Source of the DNA: JAUREX01 sp044356825
Lineage (GTDB): Bacteria > Pseudomonadota > Alphaproteobacteria > Rhodobacterales > Rhodobacteraceae
NCBI GenBank assembly: GCA_044356825.1
Contig: JBIKVM010000128.1
Coordinates: forward strand, 1-8,646
Direction: 5' to 3'
DNA: 8,646 nucleotides
The position numbers were made by a program, and so were the translations under genes. Every line of letters begins with the position of its first letter. Position 1 is the stretch's first letter. Positions 1 to 6,866 of this stretch are shown in pieces. The notes beneath the pieces are model-generated. The model was not told where the DNA came from. It worked only from the letters and a program-made list of their open reading frames with translations, and did no database searches.

Positions 1-895
1 CGCGCAGCACGTTGGGGTGGACCATGCCCGAGCCCAGCACCTCGAGCCAGCCCTCGCCCTCGCCCACGCGCAATTGCCCGCCCTGCCAGCTGCACTGGAT
101 GTCGACCTCGGCCGAGGGTTCGGTGAACGGGAAATGCGAGGCGCGGAAGCGCGTGCGCACCGGCGCGCCGAAATAGGCCGAGAAGAATTCCTCGAGCACC
201 CATTTGAGGTTCGCCATCGACACGTCGCGGTCGATCGTGAGGCCCTCGATCTGGTGGAACATCGGCGTGTGCGTCTGGTCCATGTCCATCCGATAGACCC
301 GCCCCGGCGCGATCACCCGGATCGGCGCGCCCTGCGCCTGCATGGCGCGGATCTGCACCGGCGAGGTGTGGGTGCGCAGCACATGCGGCGGGCGGGGGTC
401 GGAGGGGTCGCGGTGCAGGAAGAAGGTGTCGTGCTCCTGCCGGGCGGGATGTTCGGGCACGATGTTGAGGGCGTCGAAGTTGAACCAGTCGGTCTCGACC
501 TGCGGGCCCTCGGCGACCGCGAAGCCCATCGCGCCGAAGATCGCGGCGCATTCCTCCATCACCTGACTGACCGGGTGGATGGTGCCGCGCCGGCGCGGGC
601 GGGCGGGAAGGCTCGTGTCGAGCCATTCGGCGCGCAGCCGCTCCTCGAGCGCCGCATCGGCGAGTGCCGCGCGGCGGGCCTTCAGCGCCGCCTCGATCTC
701 GTCGCGCAGCGCGTTTAGCGCGGGGCCCGCCGTCTTGCGCGCCTCGGGCGCCATCTGGCCCAGCTCGCGCATCATCAGCGCGACCTCGCCCTTCTTGCCG
801 AGTGCCGCAAGCCGCGCCTCTTCGAGTGCCGCCTCGTCGCGCGCATCCGCAATCGCGCCCAGATGGCGGCGCCGCAGCGCCTCATACCCGTCCAT
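1..895 (-). CDS. pheS: Phenylalanyl-tRNA synthetase alpha subunit (3' end outside window)
   Basis: Class II aminoacyl-tRNA synthetase subunit. In the cytoplasmic alpha2beta2 PheST enzyme it activates phenylalanine and charges tRNA-Phe. The first 298 residues are present and about 60 C-terminal residues are cut off by the window edge, including motif 3. Residues 1-90 form the charged, helical N-terminal arm expected of bacterial PheS. The catalytic domain then shows [11 protein letters not shown] (175-185), the motif 2 region [18 protein letters not shown] (198-215), [14 protein letters not shown] (253-266) and [10 protein letters not shown] (288-297). The ATG at 895 is preceded by a clear Shine-Dalgarno stretch (GGGGAGGG), which supports this start. 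The gene lies 28 bp downstream of the EamA permease on the same strand, so co-transcription is plausible. pheT is expected to the left. The family assignment is essentially certain. Confidence 0.97.
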   Translation of the reverse strand, partial: MDGYEALRRRHLGAIADARDEAALEEARLAALGKKGEVALMMRELGQMAPEARKTAGPALNALRDEIEAALKARRAALADAALEERLRAEWLDTSLPARPRRRGTIHPVSQVMEECAAIFGAMGFAVAEGPQVETDWFNFDALNIVPEHPARQEHDTFFLHRDPSDPRPPHVLRTHTSPVQIRAMQAQGAPIRVIAPGRVYRMDMDQTHTPMFHQIEGLTIDRDVSMANLKWVLEEFFSAYFGAPVRTRFRASHFPFTEPSAEVDIQCSWQGGQLRVGEGEGWLEVLGSGMVHPNVLR

Positions 896-923
896 GCCCG
901 ACCCTCCCCTTGCCGGCAGGGTG

Positions 924-1880
924 CTAGTGCCTGCGCCGCCCGATTGCAAGTGAGAGGCCCCGCCCCTGCATGACCCAGAGCCCGGCCGCGACCATCGCGA
1001 AACCGCCGAACGCCGCCGGCCCCAGCCGCTCGCCCAGCACCAAGGCGCCCAGAAGCGCCGCCCAGACCGGCACGAGCAGCGTCACGAGCGCGATGTTGCC
1101 CGCCCCGGCGCGCGCGAGGATGCGGAAATAGAGCACATAGGCCAGCCCCGTCGAGACGACCGCGAGCGCCCCAAGGGCGCCAAGCGTCGCGCCCGAGGGC
1201 AGCGCCAGCCGCCAGGGTGCCTCGAGCACGAGCGCGAGCGGCGCCACGATCAGCGCCGCGCCGCTGAGCTGGCCCGCCGCCGTCACCATCGGGTCGATCC
1301 CCATCCGCGCGAAGACCCGCCCGAACACCGCCCCCGCCCCGTATGAGACCGCCGCCCCGATGACCGCCGCCTCGGCCCAGAGCGGCGCGGCGCCCCCCGT
1401 CAACGCCCCGCCCCCCATGATCGCCACGACCCCGCCGAGGCCGAGCAGCACGCCCGCGAGGCGCGCGGGCCGCAGCGGCTCGTCCGACAGCGCCATGCCC
1501 GCGATCAGCACGGTGAAGAGGGGCGTGGTGGCATTGAGGATCGCGGCAAGGCCCGAGGGGATCTCGCGCGCGGCGATGACAAGAAGCGTGAAGGGGATCG
1601 CGTTGTTGATGATGCCCATCATCACGAAGGCCCCGATCGCCGCCCGCCCGCGCGGCAGGCTGAGCCCGCGCGCCGCGATCACGGCCCAGAGCACCGCCGC
1701 CCCGAGCACGACCCGGGTCGCGACGATCGACAGCGTCGGCACCTCGCGCGCGGCAACCGCCATGAACAGGAACGATCCGCCCCAGATGACCGACAGCGCC
1801 AGCATCATCCCCCATTCCGCCCGCCCCATCGCCAGGGGGCGCGCGACGGGCGGGGTGGGATGCCGGGCGGGGTCAGCCAT
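924..1880 (-). CDS. EamA/DMT-superfamily membrane transporter
   Basis: Inner-membrane permease of the drug/metabolite transporter (EamA, RhaT-like) superfamily. The substrate cannot be read from the sequence. With the start at 1880 it has 318 residues, normal for the family. About ten hydrophobic segments are arranged as two EamA repeats (roughly 22-156 and 170-305). The first opens with [10 protein letters not shown] (31-40). The repeats carry the recurring charged motifs SDEPLRP (132-138) and LGERLGP (282-288), and the second has the common [17 protein letters not shown] segment (262-278). The reading frame stays open upstream to 2075, but that extension is proline- and arginine-rich, runs through the rplT stop region and looks non-coding. 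Met at 1829 is a second possible start, just before the first helix. Neither start has a strong ribosome binding site. The gene sits between rplT and pheS behind a terminator, and I see no convincing promoter of its own. Confidence 0.88.
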   Translation of the reverse strand: MADPARHPTPPVARPLAMGRAEWGMMLALSVIWGGSFLFMAVAAREVPTLSIVATRVVLGAAVLWAVIAARGLSLPRGRAAIGAFVMMGIINNAIPFTLLVIAAREIPSGLAAILNATTPLFTVLIAGMALSDEPLRPARLAGVLLGLGGVVAIMGGGALTGGAAPLWAEAAVIGAAVSYGAGAVFGRVFARMGIDPMVTAAGQLSGAALIVAPLALVLEAPWRLALPSGATLGALGALAVVSTGLAYVLYFRILARAGAGNIALVTLLVPVWAALLGALVLGERLGPAAFGGFAMVAAGLWVMQGRGLSLAIGRRRH

Positions 1881-1920
1881 CGTCAGGGGGTCCGCCGCAG
1901 GCACCGCGGGGGGCGGGGCG

Positions 1921-1963
1921 GCCAAAGCAAAGGGCGCGCGACGGACCGGCCGCCGCGCGCCCT
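1921..1963 (-). terminator. Hairpin terminator downstream of rplT
   Basis: On the minus strand a perfect 10-bp stem (AGGGCGCGCG pairing with CGCGCGCCCT, positions 1963-1954 and 1940-1931) encloses a 13-nt GC-rich loop. It is followed directly by a T-rich run, TTTGCTTTGG. It starts 18 bp after the rplT stop codon. This is the best intrinsic-terminator candidate in the window and would end the rpmI-rplT transcript. The T-tract is interrupted by G and C, so some read-through into the permease and pheS is possible. Confidence 0.7.
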
Positions 1964-1980
1964 GAACGGGGTGGCCCTGC

Positions 1981-2349
1981 TCAGGCCGCGGCGGCGGCCG
2001 CGCGGGCCTGCTCGGCGATGGCGTTGAACGCCTCGGGCTCGTGCACGGCCAGATCGGCCAGCACCTTGCGGTCAACCTCGATCCCCGCCCGGGCGAGACC
2101 CGCGATCAGGCGCGAATAGGTGAAGGCCGGATCGAAGGCGCGCACGGCGGCGTTGATCCGCTGGATCCAGAGCGCGCGGAAGTTGCGCTTGCGCGCCTTG
2201 CGGTCGCGGGTCGCATACTGGTTGGCCTTGTCGACGGCCTGCGTCGCGGTGCGGAAGTTGCGCGAGCGGGCGCTGTAATAGCCCTTGGCCTTCTTGATGA
2301 CCTTGCGGTGGGCGGCATGGGTGACGGTGCCGGATTTGACGCGGGACAT
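1981..2349 (-). CDS. rplT: 50S ribosomal protein L20
   Basis: L20 binds 23S rRNA early and is needed for assembly of the large ribosomal subunit. The protein has 122 residues, the usual size. It begins [20 protein letters not shown] and contains the family hallmarks [15 protein letters not shown] (about 21-35) and [16 protein letters not shown] (about 53-68), followed by the C-terminal globular domain (NRTYSRLI-like segment here reading [10 protein letters not shown], then LADLA). An alanine-only tail ends the protein. The ATG is preceded by GAGGAG at 7 nt. It lies 12 nt downstream of the rpmI stop, the normal rpmI-rplT arrangement. No infC gene is adjacent, unlike in Escherichia coli. Confidence 0.98.
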   Translation of the reverse strand: MSRVKSGTVTHAAHRKVIKKAKGYYSARSRNFRTATQAVDKANQYATRDRKARKRNFRALWIQRINAAVRAFDPAFTYSRLIAGLARAGIEVDRKVLADLAVHEPEAFNAIAEQARAAAAAA

Positions 2350-2361
2350 GGTGCGGGCTCC

Positions 2362-2562
2362 TCAGCGGTCGTAGGGCATGTAGATCTTGACGATCTTGGC
2401 GTCCTGATCCGACAGGATCATGGTGCCGCGCGCGTCGCGGATGAATTTCGGCGTGCGCTTGATCATGCCGTGCCGCTTGCCGGCCGGGCCAGCCTTGACA
2501 TGGCCGTTCGCCGTCATGCGAAAGCGCTTCTTGGCGCTCGACTTGGTCTTCATCTTGGGCAT
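2362..2562 (-). CDS. rpmI: 50S ribosomal protein L35
   Basis: Small, very basic large-subunit ribosomal protein of 66 residues. It reads [20 protein letters not shown] at the start, followed by a [13 protein letters not shown] segment and a C-terminal [18 protein letters not shown], all typical of alphaproteobacterial L35. The reading frame is open further upstream, but the ATG at 2562 is chosen because AAGGAG lies 6 nt before it and because family members begin PKMKTKS. It is the first gene of the rpmI-rplT pair, with a promoter candidate about 75-100 bp upstream in the gap after pyk. Confidence 0.97.
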   Translation of the reverse strand: MPKMKTKSSAKKRFRMTANGHVKAGPAGKRHGMIKRTPKFIRDARGTMILSDQDAKIVKIYMPYDR

Positions 2563-2635
2563 TTCCATCTCCTTCCAGGGTGGTGCGCACGCGACTCGGC
2601 ATGCCACATCGGCCGGCCGCGCGGTTGAAGCTGCG

Positions 2636-2664
2636 CCAATACCCGCGCCGGGGGCGCTTGGCAA
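2636..2664 (-). promoter_or_regulatory. Candidate housekeeping promoter for rpmI-rplT
   Basis: Within the 118-bp gap between pyk and rpmI the minus strand reads TTGCCA (2664-2659), then a 17-bp spacer, then TATTGG (2641-2636). This fits the sigma-70 pattern with ideal spacing. The predicted transcript would start near 2629 and carry a leader of about 67 nt. Alphaproteobacterial -10 boxes are loose, so this is an inference from spacing and position only. Confidence 0.45.
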
Positions 2665-2680
2665 GGGTCCGCGCGGGCAA

Positions 2681-4126
<1,446 letters not shown>

Positions 4127-4164
4127 GGTGCACCTTGCGGGTTCGCGGCGGAGTGGTCCGGGGG

Positions 4165-4193
4165 GTTATGCCATTGTTTGCGCTAACGGGCAA
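4165..4193 (-). promoter_or_regulatory. Candidate pyk promoter
   Basis: In the 153-bp gap between pyk and the divergent amidohydrolase gene, the minus strand reads TTGCCC (4193-4188), a 17-bp spacer, then CATAAC (4170-4165). The predicted start near 4158 leaves a leader of about 32 nt before the pyk ATG. The spacer is filled by an operator-like near-palindrome, described separately. I found no comparably good promoter for the plus-strand gene in this gap. The right half, 4194-4279, is GC-rich with a short GCGCGC hairpin and nothing else recognisable. Confidence 0.45.
4176..4187. promoter_or_regulatory. Operator-like near-palindrome in the pyk promoter spacer
   Basis: GTTTGCGCTAAC is an even-length inverted repeat with a central CG, in which only one symmetric pair is broken (perfect would be GTTAGCGCTAAC). 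It fills the spacer between the proposed -35 and -10 of pyk, a position where a bound repressor would block RNA polymerase. Shape and symmetry resemble LacI/GalR-family operators. Such regulators (CceR in Rhodobacter, PckR in rhizobia) are known to control central carbon genes in alphaproteobacteria. The link to a specific regulator is inference. Confidence 0.35.
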
Positions 4194-4279
4194 CGCGCTT
4201 CGGTGGTGCCGCGGGTGCTGGCGCGCGACTGCGCGCTGCGCTAGGCAGGTGCAGGCCTTGCCAACGATGCGATGCCCCG

Positions 4280-5059
4280 ATGAACGAACCGCCCCTCCTT
4301 GTCGAAGGTGCCGCACGCGCGGGGCGCTGGCTCGTGACCTGCGATCATGCCACGAACCGCGTGCCCCCCGAGGTCGCGGGCGGCGATCTGGGCATCCAGC
4401 CGGCCGAGATGGCGCGCCACATCGCCCATGACATCGGCGCGGCGGGGTTGGCGCGCGCGCTCGGCCGGCTGCTCGATGCGCCGGTGATCCTTGCCAATTT
4501 CTCGCGCCTCGTGATCGACCCCAACCGGGGAGAGGATGACCCGACTCTGGTGATGCGGCTCTATGACGGCACCATCATCCCCGCGAACCGCCACGCCGAT
4601 GCCGCCGAGGTCGCGCGGCGGCTCGATCTGCTGCACCGGCCCTATCACGCGGCGCTGGGGGCGCTGGCGGCCGCGCGCCCCGACCGGGTGATCGTCGCGG
4701 TCCACAGCTTCACGCCCTGCCTGCGCGGACGCGACCCGCGGCCGTGGCATGTCGGCATCCTCTCGGCCGCCGACCGGCGCCTCAGCGATCCGCTGCTTGA
4801 CTTGCTGCGCGCCGAGGGCGACCTTTGCGTGGGTGACAACGAACCCTATGCGGGCCATCTGCCGGGCGACGCGATCGACCGGCACGCGCTCGGGCCCGGG
4901 CGGCTCAACACGCTGATCGAGGTCCGCCAGGACCTGATCGCGGATCAGCCCGCGCAAGAGGGGTGGGCGGCGCGTCTGGCGCCGCTGCTGATCGCGGCCC
5001 TTGCCCGGGCCGAGGCGATGGAGGCCAGGGATGGACGACCGGACCAGAACCGAACTTGA
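4280..5059 (+). CDS. N-formylglutamate amidohydrolase family protein
   Basis: 259-residue cytoplasmic protein of the N-formylglutamate amidohydrolase (FGase, HutG-like) family, zinc-type amidohydrolases that cleave N-formyl amino acids. Family landmarks are the N-terminal CDHATNRVP (21-29), HIAHDIGA (47-54), the strongly conserved SRLVIDPNR (75-83), YDGTIIPANR (95-104), VAVHSFTP (139-146) and WHVGIL (156-161), ending with IEVRQDLI (213-220). The histidines at 23, 50 and 142 are candidate metal or catalytic residues by family position. No other histidine-degradation (hut) gene is nearby, so a role in histidine breakdown is not supported by context. The true substrate is open. It is divergent from pyk and overlaps the following DUF1244 gene by 29 bp. 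No strong ribosome binding site precedes the ATG. Confidence 0.88.
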   Translation: MNEPPLLVEGAARAGRWLVTCDHATNRVPPEVAGGDLGIQPAEMARHIAHDIGAAGLARALGRLLDAPVILANFSRLVIDPNRGEDDPTLVMRLYDGTIIPANRHADAAEVARRLDLLHRPYHAALGALAAARPDRVIVAVHSFTPCLRGRDPRPWHVGILSAADRRLSDPLLDLLRAEGDLCVGDNEPYAGHLPGDAIDRHALGPGRLNTLIEVRQDLIADQPAQEGWAARLAPLLIAALARAEAMEARDGRPDQNRT

Positions 5060-5345
5060 GGCCGCCGCCTTCAGGCGGCTGCTCGGGCATCTGATGCAGG
5101 CCCGGCCAGAGGTGCAGAACATCGACCTCATGAACCTCGCGGGGTTCTGCCGCAACTGCCTGTCGCGCTGGTATCAGGAAGAAGCCAACGCCCGCGGCAT
5201 CGCCATGGGCAAGGAAGAAGCGCGCGAGATCGTCTATGGCATGCCCTATGACGACTGGCGCGCGCTGCACCAGCGCGAGGCGAGCGACGCGCAAAAGGCG
5301 GCGTTCGACGTCGCCTTCGCCGAGAACGTGGGCGAGCCGGGCTGA
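5031..5345 (+). CDS. DUF1244 family protein of unknown function
   Basis: Small, soluble protein of 104 residues that I recognise as the DUF1244 family. The conserved core is VQNIDLMNLAGFCRNCLSRW (28-47), followed by EEANARGIAMGKEEAREIVY (50-69) and GMPYDDW (70-76). Cys40 and Cys43 form a CxxC pair that could bind a metal or be redox-active; that is inference, and the function of the family is not known to me. There is no signal peptide or membrane segment. The ATG at 5031 follows purine-rich GGAGGCCAGGG, and the start lies inside the 3' end of the amidohydrolase gene, which implies translational coupling. A TTG at 5001 in the same frame is a less likely start. The stop codon lies 4 bp from the convergent znuA stop. 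Confidence 0.9.
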   Translation: MDDRTRTELEAAAFRRLLGHLMQARPEVQNIDLMNLAGFCRNCLSRWYQEEANARGIAMGKEEAREIVYGMPYDDWRALHQREASDAQKAAFDVAFAENVGEPG

Positions 5346-5349
5346 GCGG

Positions 5350-6300
5350 TCAGTCCCTGAGGCAGGCCGCCATGTCGCGCGCGATCGCGCGCAGAAGGTC
5401 GGGATAGGACGCGGCTTCCGCCCCGAGCGGATCAATCATCCCGACGCGCGCGCCGCTGCCTTCGCGCACCGTCTCGATCAGGGCGGGGTTCATCTGCGGC
5501 TCGGCAAAGACGCAGACCGCGCCCGAGGCGACGATGGCCTCGCGCAGTTCGGCCAGGTGCTGCGGTCCGGGGTCGGTGGCATCGCCTCCCGCGATCGCCC
5601 CGATCGGGGCCAGTCCGAAATGCGCTTCGAAATACTGGAAGGCATCGTGAAAGACGACATAGGGGCGTCCGGCTAGCGGGGCGAGGGCCGCGGTGGCCTC
5701 GGCCTCGGCGGCGGCGATATCGGCCACCGCCTCGGCCGCGTTCTGGCGATAGATCGCCGCATTGGCCGGATCGAGCGCGCCGAGCGCCTCGGCCAGCGCG
5801 GTTGCCCAGACCTGCCCGTTCGCGGGATCAAGCCAGGCGTGCGGGTCGATCGCCCCCTCCGGCCTCCCGGCGCCGTGCCCATGATCGTGCCCGTGGTCGT
5901 GCCCGTGGTCGTGCCCGTCGCCGCCCGAGGGACCGAAGATCGCGACCGTTCGCGCCGGCAGCAGGACCGTGCCGGCCACGTCGGTCAGCACGACCGGTTG
6001 CGCCGCGCTGGCAAGCGTGCTGAGCGGCTCATCGAGCCAGGGGGTCAGCCCTGCGCCGACGGTGACGACCAGTTGCGCCTCCTGCAGGGCAGCGGCCTGG
6101 GACGGTCGCAGCGCAAAGCCGTGCTCCGACACTGTGGCGGGAACGAGCAACTCGGGTTCACCCACCCCCTTCATCAGTTGCGCGACAAGCGCGTGAACCG
6201 GCGCGATGTCGGTGACGACACGCGGCGCCTCGGCGGCGGCGGCTCCCGCGAGGGCAAACGTCAGTGGGGCGGAAAGCGCGGCAATCTGTGAGCGGATCAT
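5350..6300 (-). CDS. znuA: Periplasmic zinc-binding protein of the Znu ABC importer
   Basis: Captures zinc in the periplasm and delivers it to ZnuB. Numbering here counts from a possible GTG at 6306 (318 residues); I prefer the ATG at 6300 (316 residues). A signal peptide covers about residues 1-25, with cleavage likely near AAAA-EAP. Zinc ligands match the Escherichia coli protein: EHGFALRPS (Glu61, His62), DPHAWLDP (His156), VVFHDAFQYFE (His220) and IDPLG (Asp292). Cys265 (CVFAEPQ) and Cys316 near the C-terminus match the known disulfide. Residues 132-144 hold seven alternating histidines, the flexible His-rich loop. The start is uncertain: GTG 6306 lies only about 4 nt after the predicted transcription start, whereas ATG 6300 leaves about 10 nt. 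There is no good Shine-Dalgarno for either. It is divergent from zur and shares a Zur-like operator with it. Confidence 0.95.
   Translation of the reverse strand: MIRSQIAALSAPLTFALAGAAAAEAPRVVTDIAPVHALVAQLMKGVGEPELLVPATVSEHGFALRPSQAAALQEAQLVVTVGAGLTPWLDEPLSTLASAAQPVVLTDVAGTVLLPARTVAIFGPSGGDGHDHGHDHGHDHGHGAGRPEGAIDPHAWLDPANGQVWATALAEALGALDPANAAIYRQNAAEAVADIAAAEAEATAALAPLAGRPYVVFHDAFQYFEAHFGLAPIGAIAGGDATDPGPQHLAELREAIVASGAVCVFAEPQMNPALIETVREGSGARVGMIDPLGAEAASYPDLLRAIARDMAACLRD
5881..5916. repeat. 12-bp tandem repeat encoding the His-rich loop of ZnuA
   Basis: Three head-to-tail 12-bp units: ATGATCGTGCCC followed by two identical copies of GTGGTCGTGCCC (plus strand). On the minus strand each unit encodes four residues of the Gly-His-Asp-His type, giving the HDHGHDHG stretch of ZnuA. 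Near-identical units suggest growth by replication slippage, so the loop length may vary between strains. Confidence 0.85.
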
Positions 6301-6302
6301 AT

Positions 6303-6315
6303 TCACACCGTGTGA
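6303..6315. repeat. Inverted repeat next to the Zur-like box
   Basis: TCACAC-C-GTGTGA is symmetric apart from its central base. It lies between the Zur-like palindrome and the znuA ATG, sharing one base with the palindrome. It could be a second protein-binding site, or contribute to structure at the very short 5' end of the znuA transcript. It also contains the alternative GTG start of znuA (6306-6304). Confidence 0.45.
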
Positions 6316-6324
6316 TGATATAAC
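6316..6324 (+). promoter_or_regulatory. Candidate extended -10 of the zur-znuCB promoter
   Basis: The plus strand reads TGATATAAC, a TGn-TATAAC extended -10 element. It lies wholly inside the Zur-like palindrome. Transcription would start near 6331, with a leader of about 53 nt before the zur ATG. No good -35 is visible upstream, as is common for extended -10 promoters. Confidence 0.45.
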
Positions 6325-6325
6325 A
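6317..6325 (-). promoter_or_regulatory. Candidate extended -10 of the znuA promoter
   Basis: The minus strand reads TGTTATATC, a TGn-TATATC extended -10 element, again inside the Zur-like palindrome. The predicted start near 6310 gives a leader of only about 10 nt to the ATG at 6300. This fits the lack of a ribosome binding site in front of znuA. Confidence 0.42.
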
Positions 6326-6383
6326 TTGGTGTTGCTATCCGATCAGTCCGGGCCTATCAAGAGGGGACAGCAAGGCAGGCAAG

Positions 6384-6866
6384 ATGAACGGCACGGGCTT
6401 CGGGCAACACGATCATGGCAGTTGCGTCGCCTCGGCCCTTGCGGCGGCAGAGCGCCAATGCGCAGAAACGGGCGCGCATCTGACGCCCCTTCGCCGGCGC
6501 GTGCTCGAGATCTTGCTTTCCGGGCACAAAGCGATGGGCGCCTACGAGATCCTCGACATCCTGCGGGCCGAGGGGCATGGCGCCCAGCCGCCAGTGGCCT
6601 ATCGCGCGCTCGACTTCCTCCAGCGCATCGGGGTCGTCCACCGGATCGAGCGTCTCAATGCCTTCGTTGCCTGTGACCGGCCCGGCGCGCAGCATCTGCC
6701 GGGGTTCCTGATCTGCCGGACCTGCCGACATGTGGCCGAGACCCCGGCGCCCGGGGTTCCCGGGCTGCTCGGTCCGGCGGCGCGCGATGCGGGGTTCATG
6801 GTCGAATCGGTCATGCTCGAGGCCGAGGGGCTCTGTCCCGGATGCAGGCCCGCCGGGGTGGCATGA
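6384..6866 (+). CDS. zur: Zinc-responsive Fur-family repressor Zur
   Basis: DNA-binding zinc sensor that represses zinc uptake genes when zinc is plentiful. It has 160 residues, normal for Fur/Zur. The winged-helix domain spans about 25-95, with LTPLRRRVLEILL (33-45), AYEILDIL (53-60) and PPVAYRALDFL (69-79), the recognition-helix region. The dimerisation domain carries two CxxC pairs, CRTC (111-114) and CPGC (151-154), which form the structural zinc site. His86, Cys98 and His104 are at positions of the regulatory site. The N-terminus has an HDHGSC stretch (9-14). The location next to znu genes and under a Zur-like box supports Zur rather than Fur or Mur. The stop overlaps the znuC start as ATGA, so zur is the first gene of zur-znuC-znuB and probably represses itself. 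Confidence 0.93.
   Translation: MNGTGFGQHDHGSCVASALAAAERQCAETGAHLTPLRRRVLEILLSGHKAMGAYEILDILRAEGHGAQPPVAYRALDFLQRIGVVHRIERLNAFVACDRPGAQHLPGFLICRTCRHVAETPAPGVPGLLGPAARDAGFMVESVMLEAEGLCPGCRPAGVA

Larger units (their letters stand above)
6315..6326. promoter_or_regulatory. Zur-like operator between znuA and zur
   Basis: ATGATATAACAT matches the alphaproteobacterial Zur-box core ATGTTATAACAT at 11 of 12 positions and is symmetric except for one base pair. It stands in the middle of the 83-bp divergent region of znuA and zur-znuCB, and it is an AT-rich island in a very GC-rich window. Zur loaded with zinc would bind here and repress both directions. The consensus is recalled from known Rhizobiales and Rhodobacterales sites. 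Binding itself is inferred. Confidence 0.78.

Noticed and set aside
17..718. Plus-strand open frame of 233 codons opposite pheS
   Set aside because: The minus strand encodes well-conserved PheS motifs over the same bases; the plus-strand product is low-complexity and Arg-rich.
1881..2075. N-terminal extension of the EamA permease up to 2075
   Set aside because: The extension is Pro/Arg-rich, crosses the rplT terminator and overlaps the rplT 3' end. The first transmembrane helix starts shortly after the Met at 1880, which gives a normal family length.
2642..2677. Possible terminator after pyk (CCCGCGC/GCGCGGG inverted repeat)
   Set aside because: The stem is only 7 bp with a 22-nt loop and no T-tract follows. 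The same bases overlap the rpmI promoter candidate, so I did not list it as a terminator.
4280..5059. hutG of a histidine degradation operon
   Set aside because: The family matches, but no hutH, hutU, hutI or hutC is nearby, and the partners are pyk and DUF1244, so the specific gene name is not justified.
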